From Brevibacterium iodinum ATCC 49514 (GTDB lineage Bacteria; Actinomycetota; Actinomycetes; Actinomycetales; Brevibacteriaceae), in NCBI RefSeq assembly GCF_900169265.1, contig NZ_FXYX01000005.1:91519-155518 (forward strand): a stretch of DNA of 64,000 nucleotides, read 5' to 3'. The translations under genes were made by a program, and so were the position numbers. A model generated the notes under the pieces. It ran no database searches and had not been told where the DNA came from. It was given only the letters and a program-made list of their open reading frames with translations. How positions within the stretch are numbered: position 1 is the first letter of the stretch; each line of letters opens with the position of its first letter. This document shows positions 1-8,199 of this stretch, one piece after another.

Positions 1-1819
1 CCTGCCATTCGCGGATGCGGACGAAGTTGAGGAACTCGTCCTTGCAGCGGCGACGGAACTTCGAGGATCCCATGTCCGCCTGCAGACTCTGCAGGTAGTT
101 CCACAGGTTGAGGTAGGACAGGAAGTCACTGCCTCGGTGGGTGAATCGGGCGTGCTTCTCATCGGCGGCGGCTCGGACTTCCGCCGGACGTTCCCGGGGG
201 TCCTGGATGGACAGCGCGGCGACGATGACGGTGACCTCTCCCCCGCAGCCGGCCTCCGCCCCGGCGATGACCATCCGCGCCAGGCGGGGGTCGATCGGCA
301 GCACGGTGAGTTTCCGACCGATCTCGGTGACGTGGATCTTCCCTGCCGAGTCGCTGGTCAGCGCCCCGAGTTCGGTGAGCATCGTCCGTCCGTCACGGAC
401 GGCCCTGGCCTCTGGCGGGGTGAGGAATGGGAAGTCGAGGATCTCCTGATCGCTTGCGGCGAATCCCAGTGAGGCCATCTGCAGGATGACGCTGGCGAGG
501 TTCGTGCGCAGGATCTCCGGATCGGTGAATTCGGGACGCGAGTCGAAGTCGTCTTCCGAGTACAGGCGGATGCAGATGCCGTCACTGGTGCGCCCGGAGC
601 GGCCTTTGCGCTGGTTCGCACTGGCTTGGGAGATCCGCTCGATCGGCAGTCGCTGCACCCGTGTGCGGTTGGAGTAGCGGGAGATGCGGGCGGTGCCGAC
701 GTCGATGACGTATTTGATTCCGGGCACCGTCAGCGAGGTCTCGGCGACGTTCGTGGCCAGGACGATGCGAGGTCGTGAATGGGGTTGGAAGACCTTCTGC
801 TGCTCCCCCGCCGAGAGTCGGGCGAACAGCGGCACGACCTCCCAGCTGCTCATCCGCGGACGTCTGCGCAGGTGGTCACTCAAGGCGTCGGCGGTGTCGC
901 GGATCTCCCGTTCGCCGGAGAGGAAGACGAGGATGTCACCGGGTGCCTCGGCTGCGAGTTCATCGACGGCGGCGATGATTCCGTCAGTCTGCTCCTCGAC
1001 TCCGGTCTCGTAGTTCCCGGATTCGCCGGGCCCGTCGACATCGTCATCGGCAGGATCGTCCCCGAGTGGCCGGTACCGGACCTCGACGGGGAAGGTGCGG
1101 CCTTCGACGGAGATGATCGGAGCGTCGGCGAAGTGAGCGGAGAATGATTCGGGGTCGATCGTCGCCGAGGTGATGATGACCTTGAGGTCGGGACGTCGGT
1201 CGAGCACTTCCTTGAGATAGCCGAGGAGGAAGTCGATGTTGAGGCTGCGTTCGTGCGCCTCGTCGATGATGATGACTTCATAGTCGCGCAGCAGTTTGTC
1301 GCGTGAGAGTTCGGACAGCAGAATGCCGTCGGTCATCACCTTCACCCGGGTGGAATCGGCGACCTGCGCGGTGAACCGCACCTGGTAGCCGATGGTGTTG
1401 CCGAGTTCTTCGTCGAGTTCGTCGGCGATGCGCTCGGCCACGGTCCGGGCGGCGATGCGCCGCGGCTGGGTGTGGCCGATGAGTCCGTCGACCCCGAGGC
1501 CGAGGTCGAGGCAGATCTTCGGCAGCTGGGTGGTCTTTCCCGATCCCGTCTCACCGGCGATGATGACGACCTGATTGTCCCGGATCGCCTCGGCGATCTC
1601 GTCCTTCGCCGCGGTGACCGGCAGATCCTCGGGGTAGGTGACGGTGACCGGATGAGCAGCGCGGGCGTCCTTGAGCCGGGCTCGGCGCTGCTGATGGTGC
1701 GCTGCCGTGGTTCTGCGTCGCTGCTGCGAACGCCCACGTCCGTTCTTCCCGCGCCGAGGCGGCCGTCCTGGATTCGTGTTCGCTGAGGTCGTCGACGGGG
1801 TCGGGTTCTCTTCTGCCAT
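1..1819 (-). CDS. hrpA: ATP-dependent RNA helicase HrpA, N-terminal part (cut by window edge)
   Basis: DEAH-box RNA helicase. About 606 codons are present and the C-terminal half lies beyond the window start. After a basic, Arg/Lys-rich N-terminal tail (residues 1-60) come Walker A GETGSGKT (about 89-96), the DEAH box followed by ERS (about 186), the SAT motif in IITSATID, and further on the helicase C-terminal motifs TNVAETSLT and QRKGRSGR. This order fits the HrpA/DHX family, whose bacterial members act on RNA structure and, in E. coli, on mRNA processing and stalled ribosomes. The ATG at 1819 is preceded by GGGAGA, a usable Shine-Dalgarno site. It is transcribed in the same direction as the preceding Nramp-like gene, with a gap of about 50 nt. 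Family assignment is firm; the cellular role is by homology. Confidence 0.93.
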   Translation of the reverse strand, partial: MAEENPTPSTTSANTNPGRPPRRGKNGRGRSQQRRRTTAAHHQQRRARLKDARAAHPVTVTYPEDLPVTAAKDEIAEAIRDNQVVIIAGETGSGKTTQLPKICLDLGLGVDGLIGHTQPRRIAARTVAERIADELDEELGNTIGYQVRFTAQVADSTRVKVMTDGILLSELSRDKLLRDYEVIIIDEAHERSLNIDFLLGYLKEVLDRRPDLKVIITSATIDPESFSAHFADAPIISVEGRTFPVEVRYRPLGDDPADDDVDGPGESGNYETGVEEQTDGIIAAVDELAAEAPGDILVFLSGEREIRDTADALSDHLRRRPRMSSWEVVPLFARLSAGEQQKVFQPHSRPRIVLATNVAETSLTVPGIKYVIDVGTARISRYSNRTRVQRLPIERISQASANQRKGRSGRTSDGICIRLYSEDDFDSRPEFTDPEILRTNLASVILQMASLGFAASDQEILDFPFLTPPEARAVRDGRTMLTELGALTSDSAGKIHVTEIGRKLTVLPIDPRLARMVIAGAEAGCGGEVTVIVAALSIQDPRERPAEVRAAADEKHARFTHRGSDFLSYLNLWNYLQSLQADMGSSKFRRRCKDEFLNFVRIREWQ

Positions 1820-1870
1820 TGCGTCTCCCAGCTTAGCGGCAATGCCCAGACTCGGCCCCGCCCAGGCGGG

Positions 1871-3211
1871 TTACTCCCCGCCGCCCCAGAGTGGGGCGAG
1901 CGCCGAGTAGAGCTGCTGGATGCCGAGGATGATGAACAGCAGTGCTGTGATCGCCAGAGCGATGTTCGTGTGCAGCTTGTTCGCCCATTCCTTCGGGATC
2001 TTCTTGCCGTTGAGGAGGCCGAGCAGGGTGACCGCGAGGAACGGCATGAACAGCGAGCCGAGGACGCCGTAGGCGAGGATGAGTCCGATCGGTTTGCCGA
2101 GGATGAACAGCAGCATCGGCGGGAACGTCAGCCACAGCACATAGAACTTGAAGTACTTGCCGCCGGTCAGGGTGTCGGGGTGCCCGCCCGGCTTCTTGCG
2201 CATATGCCCCCAGAAATCAGCGAACATCAGGGACACTCCGTTCCAGACTCCGATGATCGAGGAGAAGGAAGCGGCCCAGAATCCGACGAGGAAGCCGATG
2301 CCCACGACCTCGCCGTAGCGGGCTTTGAGGACGTCGGCGAGGTCGAGCAATCCCTTGTCCTCGGCGGAGATCGAGACTCCCGCGGCACGGACGACTTCGG
2401 CACCGACGATGAGCATGGCGATGACGAAGATGCCGGTCATCACGTACGCCATCGAGTTGTCGATGCGCATCACCCGCATCCACTTCGGGGTGTGCCAGCC
2501 CTTCTCGCGCAGCCAGTAGCCGTAGGCGGCCAGAGTGATGGTGCCGCCGACTCCTCCGGCGAGCGCGAGCGTGTAGATCACTCCGCCCTCGGGGATGATC
2601 GGGAGGAGACCGGTGAGCATTTCGGGAATGTTCGGCGCAGCGATGATTGCCAGTCCCACGACGGTGATGAACATGATCCCGACGAGGACGGCGGTGATCT
2701 TCTCGAACACGGCGTAGCGGCCGAACCACACCATGGCGAAGCCGGCCAGTCCCATGAGCACCGACCACACTGTGAGGTTGAGTCCGGGGAAGAGCGCGGC
2801 CAGCGGCAGCGCCGCCGAGCTCATCGCCGTGGCTCCGTAGACGAACCCCCAGATGATGATGTACGGCCCGAAGTACCACGTGGTCCAGCGGCCGAGCGAT
2901 CGCCACCCCTCGAAGATCGTCTTTCCGGTCGCGAGGCTGAACCTGCCGGCTCCTTCGACGAGGACGATTTTGAGGATGACGCCGACGATCACTGCCCACA
3001 GCAGTCCGTAGCCGAACTGGCTGCCGGCCACCAGGGTCGCCACCATATCCGCGGCACCGACGCCGGTGGCCGCGACGACGAGGCCGGGACCGATGACCTT
3101 CCATTTGGCCGGGCCGGAGGCCTCTTCGATTCCGGAAACGGTCTCTGCGTCGCTCGCGTCGCCGGGGCCGGAACCGTTCGACTGCTCACTCATGGAGTTA
3201 TTCGCTCTCAT
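1871..3211 (-). CDS. Nramp-family divalent metal transporter, atypical metal site
   Basis: A 446-residue polytopic membrane protein with a hydrophilic, acidic N-terminal tail of about 35 residues and roughly 11 hydrophobic segments. The first segment starts IGPGLVV and ends AGSQFGYG, which is the Nramp/MntH fold signature, so family membership is clear. The canonical metal-binding DPGN of TM1 is replaced (GAAD at the aligned position) and the MPH of TM6 is absent (GGVGGTITLAAYGYW). In canonical Nramp proteins these residues coordinate Mn2+ or Fe2+, so this protein may carry another ion or act differently. No clear ribosome site precedes the ATG at 3211; the ATG at 3193 (MSEQSNG) is an alternative start. 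An inverted repeat lies in the upstream gap. Confidence 0.82.
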   Translation of the reverse strand: MRANNSMSEQSNGSGPGDASDAETVSGIEEASGPAKWKVIGPGLVVAATGVGAADMVATLVAGSQFGYGLLWAVIVGVILKIVLVEGAGRFSLATGKTIFEGWRSLGRWTTWYFGPYIIIWGFVYGATAMSSAALPLAALFPGLNLTVWSVLMGLAGFAMVWFGRYAVFEKITAVLVGIMFITVVGLAIIAAPNIPEMLTGLLPIIPEGGVIYTLALAGGVGGTITLAAYGYWLREKGWHTPKWMRVMRIDNSMAYVMTGIFVIAMLIVGAEVVRAAGVSISAEDKGLLDLADVLKARYGEVVGIGFLVGFWAASFSSIIGVWNGVSLMFADFWGHMRKKPGGHPDTLTGGKYFKFYVLWLTFPPMLLFILGKPIGLILAYGVLGSLFMPFLAVTLLGLLNGKKIPKEWANKLHTNIALAITALLFIILGIQQLYSALAPLWGGGE

Positions 3212-3309
3212 CTTCGGCTGCGCACTGACTCACCGTGGTCGGGGATCCTCCATCGGGTTCTCCTGCACATCGGCGGCGCAGCGGTCTCAGCATGTCCACA
3301 GTCATGATA

Positions 3310-3335
3310 GGTGACAACGGTGATTGCATGTCACC
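3310..3335. promoter_or_regulatory. Inverted repeat GGTGACA-N12-TGTCACC, candidate operator
   Basis: Two perfect 7-bp arms (3310-3316 and 3329-3335) are separated by 12 nt in the gap between the Nramp-like gene and the divergent DUF202 gene. The position suits a dimeric repressor acting on either gene. I cannot name the regulator. Confidence 0.35.
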
Positions 3336-3367
3336 AGTCCCACGCCGTCTACGGTTATCCTCGAAGA

Positions 3368-3760
3368 GTGAGTGAGAACAATTCATCGCAGGACTCCCGC
3401 AGTCGCATCGCCCGACGGGTCTTTCCCGACGGAGTCGACCCCGATCCTCGCTTCACCCTGGCCAACGAACGGACCTTCCTGTCCTGGATCCGCACCGCGT
3501 TGGCGTTCATCGGCGGGGGAATCGCCGTCGAGGCCTTCACCTCGGAGATCTTCAGCACCGGTCTGCGGGCGACCCTGTCGATCGTGCTCATGCTCATCGG
3601 CTTCATCCTCGCCGCCGGTGCCGCCGTCCGCTGGCATCGCATCGAATCGGCGATGCGTCGCAAGACCTCACTGCCGCTGCCGCTCATCATCCCCATCGTC
3701 AGCCTCGCCTCGGCGCTGGGTGCCGGTCTCCTCGTTCTAGTGTTCGCCGGCCTGCTGTGA
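3368..3760 (+). CDS. DUF202 family membrane protein (YidH-like), first of a pair
   Basis: A 130-residue protein with the DUF202 signature: soluble N-terminus, then DPRFTLANERTFLSWIRTALAFIGGG leading into the first of three membrane spans, with an RWHRIE turn between spans 2 and 3. Its function is unknown; eukaryotic VTC/SPX-type proteins carry a related domain. I chose the GTG at 3368 because a TATCCT hexamer sits at 3356-3361, six nt before it, as expected for a leaderless mRNA. A longer frame from 3311 would run through the inverted repeat. The stop codon overlaps the start region of a second DUF202 gene, so the two are translationally coupled. Confidence 0.82.
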   Translation: MSENNSSQDSRSRIARRVFPDGVDPDPRFTLANERTFLSWIRTALAFIGGGIAVEAFTSEIFSTGLRATLSIVLMLIGFILAAGAAVRWHRIESAMRRKTSLPLPLIIPIVSLASALGAGLLVLVFAGLL

Positions 3761-4107
3761 TGCCGACACGCTCACCGCGACCGCAGCCGCATGACGATCC
3801 GGCTCTGCAGCCGGAACGCACCGTCCAATCATGGCTGCGCACGAGTCTGACGATGACGGTCGTCAGCCTCATCTTCATGCGATTCATCCACGTCTTCCAA
3901 GGCTGGTCGGTGGCGCTCTTCGTCGTGTGCATGGGCATGGCCATCGTGGCCATCGCCATGCAGGTCAGACGCTACCGGCTAGGTTCGGTCTCGATTCGGG
4001 CCGAACGCGGCCGACCGTCGCCGTGGGCGGTCATCTTCCTCACCACCTCGGTGTGCCTCATTTCGGTGCTGAGCATCGCCTCGGTCATCAAGATCAGCCT
4101 GTTCTGA
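3760..4107 (+). CDS. DUF202 family membrane protein, second of the pair
   Basis: A 115-residue protein with three predicted membrane spans. It begins with a Pro/Arg-rich cytoplasmic tail and keeps the DUF202 core as PERTVQSWLRTSLTM, followed by a QVRRYRLGS turn and a last hydrophobic segment ending ISLF. The ATG at 3760 overlaps the TGA of the upstream gene by one base (TGATG); the GTG at 3757 is also in frame. Tandem DUF202 genes of unequal sequence are common in actinobacteria and probably form a heteromeric membrane complex. That last point is inference; no biochemical role is established. Confidence 0.8.
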   Translation: MPTRSPRPQPHDDPALQPERTVQSWLRTSLTMTVVSLIFMRFIHVFQGWSVALFVVCMGMAIVAIAMQVRRYRLGSVSIRAERGRPSPWAVIFLTTSVCLISVLSIASVIKISLF

Positions 4108-4247
4108 GGCTCTCCACCCGCTCAACTTCCCAGACCTCCTGATCGGCATCCCACCTGCTCCCGCCCGACATCGCGCACACCTGCTGCGCATGCCGCGTTA
4201 TGAGACCGCCGTCCGGTCCGCTGAACTGCACGCCTAAACTGGTGCGC

Positions 4248-4565
4248 ATGAAGGATGCACGCGAAGTCTCCACCGCCCCACTCGTCGCCGTCGGCCTCAT
4301 CGGCGGCTTCCTCACCGCCCGCGAGACCGGGATCCGCCCCCTCGGCGGAGTCGTCCTCGCCGCAGCGGGTGCCTACGCCGCCCGCTCCTGGTATGTGAAG
4401 AAGGGCTGGCCCGCCGCCACCGGACTGAGCTTGGCCTACCTCGGCGGGTTCGGCGCTTCCCATCCCCTGGCGAAGAAGATCGGCGCATGGCCGGCCGTGT
4501 TCGCCGTCAGCGCGGTCAGCGCCGCAGCGTCCTATGTCGTCTCCGATATCGCCGGGGCGGATTGA
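4248..4565 (+). CDS. Small hydrophobic protein of unknown function
   Basis: A 105-residue protein that I do not recognise. It is Ala/Gly-rich with three to four hydrophobic stretches (VAVGLIGGFLTA, LGGVVLAAAGAYAA, WPAVFAVSAVSAAASYVVS), so it is likely a small integral membrane protein. The start ATG at 4248 has a TAAACT hexamer at 4235-4240, seven nt upstream, which suggests a leaderless transcript; a longer frame from 4200 would cover that promoter. It lies alone between the DUF202 pair and an AEC transporter on the same strand, with gaps above 100 nt on both sides. Confidence 0.68.
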   Translation: MKDAREVSTAPLVAVGLIGGFLTARETGIRPLGGVVLAAAGAYAARSWYVKKGWPAATGLSLAYLGGFGASHPLAKKIGAWPAVFAVSAVSAAASYVVSDIAGAD

Positions 4566-4726
4566 CCCCACCCCCGAGGAGGCTCGACCTCCGCACGCCG
4601 CCGCCGGGTCCGTCCGGCAAAGACCCCGACCGTCCCGAACTGATACCCGGTCTACGGCACTGACATCAGCCGCACCAGACTGACCGCAGCACTCCCAGAC
4701 GCTGGAAGCGAGGACCCGAACAGCCC

Positions 4727-5653
4727 ATGCTGGCCGTATTCGAAGGTTTCGCCGTCATCTCCGGAGTCATTCTGGTCGGGTTCGTCCTCGGCCGCTCCGG
4801 CGTTCTCGGTCCGCACGGTCAGCAGGTCATCGCGAAGCTCGTCTTCTACGCCGGCACCCCTACGCTGCTCTATGTCACAGTCTCCGAGACCGACCTCGGG
4901 CTGATCTTCAACACCGCCCTCTTCGCCACCGGCGGCTCGGCACTCATCGTCGGCGCCGCCCTCTTCGTCCTCACCAAGTGGATCAGAAAACGCAGCACCG
5001 GTGAGGCGATGTTCTCCGCCTGGGCGACCAGCTACGTCAACATCGGCAACCTCGGCATCCCGATCGCCGCCTATGTCCTCCGCGACATCGGCTACGTCGC
5101 CCCGGTCCTGCTCTTCCAGCTGCTCGTCCTCGCCCCCATCGGCATGGCCGTGCTCGACGGAGCGGGCAAGAAACAGCATGATTCGCACTGGTACTCCGCA
5201 ATCCTCCAAGTGCTCAAGAACCCCATCGTGCTCGGAGCCGCAGCCGGTGTGGCCGCCTCGGCGACGGGCTTCGAGCTGCCGCGATTCGTCTTCGAACCCA
5301 TCGACATGATCGGCGCGACCGCGGTCCCGGGTGCCCTGTTGGCGTTCGGCATCTCGCTCAAGGACGGGTGGGGAATCCCCGTGAAGGGCAGCCGCGCACA
5401 GCTGAGCTACATCACCGGTGCCAAACTCATCGCTCAGCCGGTCATCGCCTGGGCCATCGGCGGCCCGCTGCTCGGCTACGACGGGGTCGACCTCTTCGCC
5501 ATCGTCGTCACCTCCGCCCTGCCGACCGCGCAGAACGTCTACATCTACTCGATGCAGTACCGACAATCCGAGGCGCTCATGCGCGATGCCGTCTTCATCA
5601 CCACCGTGCTCTCGGTTCCGGCTCTCGTCATCATCGCCGCCTTCCTCGGCTGA
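4727..5653 (+). CDS. AEC (auxin efflux carrier) family transporter
   Basis: A 308-residue protein with about ten hydrophobic segments arranged as two five-helix halves, typical of the bacterial AEC/MdcF family of the BART superfamily. Visible family marks are the N-terminal GFAVISGVILVGFVLGRSGVLG, the YVNIGNLGIPIAAYVLRD motif at the end of the first half and SALPTAQNVYIYSMQY near the end. Bacterial members export or import small organic acids such as malate or malonate; the substrate here cannot be read from sequence or from the neighbours. The start ATG has only a distant GAGGA upstream. No partner genes are adjacent. Confidence 0.85.
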   Translation: MLAVFEGFAVISGVILVGFVLGRSGVLGPHGQQVIAKLVFYAGTPTLLYVTVSETDLGLIFNTALFATGGSALIVGAALFVLTKWIRKRSTGEAMFSAWATSYVNIGNLGIPIAAYVLRDIGYVAPVLLFQLLVLAPIGMAVLDGAGKKQHDSHWYSAILQVLKNPIVLGAAAGVAASATGFELPRFVFEPIDMIGATAVPGALLAFGISLKDGWGIPVKGSRAQLSYITGAKLIAQPVIAWAIGGPLLGYDGVDLFAIVVTSALPTAQNVYIYSMQYRQSEALMRDAVFITTVLSVPALVIIAAFLG

Positions 5654-5721
5654 CCCTGCGAAATCGGCAGCCGTGGCGTGTCCTCCCGGACTAGGACCCT
5701 GTGGTCACTGACAATGGGGAT

Positions 5722-6912
5722 GTGTCCAGAGACGAGAAGAACGAGACCGAAGACCTCCTGAGCAGGCGGATGAGTTCAGGGTCTGCCAGTGCTGCCGACA
5801 AGCAGTCGCAGGCCCCTCTGGAGGCGGCCAATGATCCCTCGACCGACACCGAGGCGTTTGATCCGATCACGGATCCCATCGCCGAGGATGCCCCCAAGCA
5901 TTCCGCGGATGCGAAGCCCTCGACGGGCCCGGTGAGGGTGACTCCCGCCCATTCTACGAATCCGGCCTCTCAGCCCGCGACCTCGAGCACGCGTACCGCC
6001 GAACAGAACGCCGCGCAGAAGCCCGCCGGCACGGATTCGGCCGCCGTTGCATCGACGGCCGGGTCATCATCCTCGACCGATACCGGTGCCACACGCGAAG
6101 TGCCGCAGAATGCGCGCACCGCGGTGATGAGCGAAGCCGATTGGGCTGCGGTGTCGAAGGCGGCGACGTCGACCGATGCCCGCGACCCCGAGGTGCCGGA
6201 AAGACGCCGGTCCGTCCTCGATGTGATCGGCACGATCTGGATTATGCTCGCCACCCCCTTCGTCCTGTTGGCTCTGGCGGTGCGCTTCGTCGCCTCGGGG
6301 ATCTTCCTCAAATTCGAGTACTTCCGGCCCGGATTCCCGGCCGATCAGTTCGGTTTCAGTGCCGCCGACCGTGAGCACTACGGGACTTACGTCATCGACT
6401 ACCTGCACAACTTCGATTCCCGGCGCTACCTCGCCGATATCGTCATGCCAAACGGTGAGCCGATCTTCATCTCCGACGAGCTCAGCCATATGGCTGACGT
6501 CAAGGGTCTGATCTCCCTGCTCTACCTGGTGGCGCTCGTCGGCATCATCGGTTCTGTGCTGTTCGGCATCTACATGTGCCGCAAGAACGGATCGGGCATC
6601 CATGCAGGCGTGCGTCTGGGGTCGATCTTCAGCATCATCTTCATGGCCGCTGTCGCCGTTGTCGCCGTCCTCGGCTGGGACAGCTTCTTCCGCGGGTTCC
6701 ACAAGGTGTTCTTCGCCGATGGGACCTGGGAGTTCTACGCCGATGATTCGCTCATCCGCCTCTTCCCGCCTCAGTTCTGGGTCGATGCGGGCATCGCCGG
6801 CGGCGGGCTCTTCGTGCTCCTGGCGATCATCCTCTTCCTGCTCAGCTTCACCGGTCACAAAAAGCGCCGGGCGCTGCGCAAGGCACGGAAGGACGCCGAA
6901 GCAGAGATCTGA
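5722..6912 (+). CDS. TIGR01906/DUF1461 membrane protein with long hydrophilic N-terminal extension
   Basis: The first 165 or so residues are a low-complexity Ser/Thr/Ala/Glu-rich tail ending in a REVPQNARTAVMSEADWAAV-type segment. The rest is a membrane domain with about four spans. The extracytoplasmic stretch between spans 1 and 2 contains FGFSAADRE, IDYLHNF and ELSHMADVK, which mark the DUF1461/TIGR01906 family. From memory, the lipoprotein intramolecular transacylase Lit of Firmicutes belongs to this family, so lipoprotein remodelling is a possible role, but the actinobacterial branch is untested. I chose GTG at 5722 because GACAAT (5710-5715) lies six nt upstream; GTG at 5701 is the alternative. 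A tRNA-like remnant and a strong hairpin follow the gene. Confidence 0.72.
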   Translation: MSRDEKNETEDLLSRRMSSGSASAADKQSQAPLEAANDPSTDTEAFDPITDPIAEDAPKHSADAKPSTGPVRVTPAHSTNPASQPATSSTRTAEQNAAQKPAGTDSAAVASTAGSSSSTDTGATREVPQNARTAVMSEADWAAVSKAATSTDARDPEVPERRRSVLDVIGTIWIMLATPFVLLALAVRFVASGIFLKFEYFRPGFPADQFGFSAADREHYGTYVIDYLHNFDSRRYLADIVMPNGEPIFISDELSHMADVKGLISLLYLVALVGIIGSVLFGIYMCRKNGSGIHAGVRLGSIFSIIFMAAVAVVAVLGWDSFFRGFHKVFFADGTWEFYADDSLIRLFPPQFWVDAGIAGGGLFVLLAIILFLLSFTGHKKRRALRKARKDAEAEI

Positions 6913-6973
6913 TTCGGTTTCGCCGCAGTCAGGAGCATCGGCCTCCGGCGGCACAGCGGCGCGTCACTGCACA

Positions 6974-6998
6974 GCGGGTTCGAGCCCCGCTCCACGGT
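6974..6998 (+). other. tRNA 3'-end-like remnant (T-arm plus acceptor strand)
   Basis: GCGGG-TTCGAGC-CCCGC forms a perfect five-base-pair T-stem with a canonical seven-base T-loop, followed by a seven-base acceptor-like strand TCCACGG. No complementary 5' acceptor (CCGTGGA), D-arm or anticodon arm is found in the 100 nt upstream, so this is not a complete tRNA. A strong hairpin follows three bases later, as it would after a real tRNA. It may be a deletion remnant or an old integration site. Confidence 0.4.
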
Positions 6999-7000
6999 TC

Positions 7001-7033
7001 CGGCCGGGTGGTCTTTCCCCTTCCACCCGGCCG
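7001..7033. terminator. Strong hairpin, probable terminator
   Basis: Perfect 11-bp stem CGGCCGGGTGG / CCACCCGGCCG with an 11-nt loop, followed by AATTTCTG. It lies 90 nt after the TIGR01906 gene and just after the tRNA-like remnant. Confidence 0.7.
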
Positions 7034-7106
7034 AATTTCTGTCCGAAATCATCCGCGTATGAGACCAGCGATCTCCGATCCCCCGATCACCGTGTCTCGG
7101 CTGGGG

Positions 7107-7174
7107 TGTCTCCTGTGGGTGGATCCACATCGATTACGGAGCGGATTTCGCGGTGGAACCACCCACAGGAGACA
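7107..7174. repeat. 22-bp inverted repeat with 24-nt spacer
   Basis: Left arm 7107-7128 begins TGTCTCCTGTGGGTGG; right arm 7153-7174 is its reverse complement with one mismatch in 22. The spacer is AT-richer than the surroundings. It lies between two convergent genes, in the 317-nt gap 6913-7229 that also holds the tRNA-like remnant and a hairpin. It could be a terminator, a folded RNA or the ends of a tiny mobile relic. Confidence 0.7.
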
Positions 7175-7229
7175 GGCACGCTGCCCGGACCACCGATCCC
7201 CCGCCTCGGTGACGGTGGACGACTGCTGA

Positions 7230-8132
7230 CTAGTCGTCGACGGCGTCGCGGCCGCGGCGGACCAGAAGCGGGTCGGCTTCGTAGACGACCGCGGGGTCTT
7301 TGTCCTCATAGTCGAACTGGTTGAGGAAGTAGCGCATCGCGTTGAGGCGAGCGCGCTTCTTGTCGTTGCTCTTGATCGTGATCCAGGGAGCGTGATCGGT
7401 GTCCGTGCGGCGGAACGTCTCTTCCTTCGCCTTCGTGTAGTCGTTCCAGCGGTCGAGAGACTCGAGATCCATCGGTGAGAGCTTCCACCGCCGCACCGGG
7501 TCGATCTGACGGATCGCAAACCGGGTCCGCTGCTCTCTCTGGGTCACGGAGAACCAGAACTTCGTGACGTGGACTCCGGAGTCGATGAGCATCTTCTCGA
7601 ACACGGGAGCCTGTTCCATGAAGGTCTCGTATTCGTCCTCGGTGCAGAATCCCATGACCCTCTCGACGTTGCCCCGGTTGTACCAGGAGCGGTCGAACAT
7701 GACGATCTCCCCGCTCGTGGGCAGGTGGGAGATGTAGCGCTGGAAGTACCACTGCCCGGCTTCGCGGTCGGAGGGTTTGTTGAGTGCGACGACGCGAGCG
7801 GCACGCGGGTTGAGGTGTTCGGTGAAGCGTTTGATCGTTCCGCCCTTGCCGGCAGCGTCTCGACCTTCGAAGACGATGACGTGTTTGGCGCCCGTGTCCT
7901 GACCCCAGTACTGGAATTTCAGCAGTTCGACCTGCAGTCTGTACTTCTCGAGTTCGTACTCTTCGCGGTCCATCTGTTCGTCGTACGGGTACCCTTCCCG
8001 CCAGGTTTCGACGGCCCGGCCCATGGGGTCGATGAGGTGCGGATCCGTGGTCTGACTGTCCTCGACGGTGTACCCTTCGAGGCGGAGTTTGTCGATGTAC
8101 TCCCGCAGATTCTCTTGGAACAGATTGTTCAC
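7230..8132 (-). CDS. ppk2: Polyphosphate kinase 2 (PPK2)
   Basis: A 300-residue P-loop kinase that transfers phosphate between inorganic polyphosphate and nucleoside diphosphates. Walker A is GRDAAGKGG (about residues 90-98) and Walker B lies in MFDRSWYNR, followed by the lid region FSVTQREQRTRF; all are PPK2 hallmarks. Length and single-domain layout fit short class I PPK2. I placed the start at GTG 8132 because AGGGAAGGA lies just upstream with good spacing; the frame is open to another GTG at 8159 without a ribosome site. An exopolyphosphatase (ppx) lies about 11 kb away, so both making and breaking of polyphosphate are encoded in the window. Direction of the reaction in vivo is unknown. 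Confidence 0.93.
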   Translation of the reverse strand: MNNLFQENLREYIDKLRLEGYTVEDSQTTDPHLIDPMGRAVETWREGYPYDEQMDREEYELEKYRLQVELLKFQYWGQDTGAKHVIVFEGRDAAGKGGTIKRFTEHLNPRAARVVALNKPSDREAGQWYFQRYISHLPTSGEIVMFDRSWYNRGNVERVMGFCTEDEYETFMEQAPVFEKMLIDSGVHVTKFWFSVTQREQRTRFAIRQIDPVRRWKLSPMDLESLDRWNDYTKAKEETFRRTDTDHAPWITIKSNDKKRARLNAMRYFLNQFDYEDKDPAVVYEADPLLVRRGRDAVDD

Positions 8133-8199
8133 GAGATCCTTCCCTTTCGCTGTCGACACCGAGGTGTGCCTCGTGCACGATAATGCGCCGAGATGAACA

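Noticed and set aside
1970..3307. 445-codon open frame antisense to the Nramp-like gene
   Set aside because: His/Asp/Glu/Arg-rich translation with no motif, fully explained by the membrane protein on the other strand.
6926..6998. Complete tRNA gene upstream of the hairpin
   Set aside because: Only the T-arm and 3' acceptor strand fold; no matching 5' acceptor, D-arm or anticodon stem exists.
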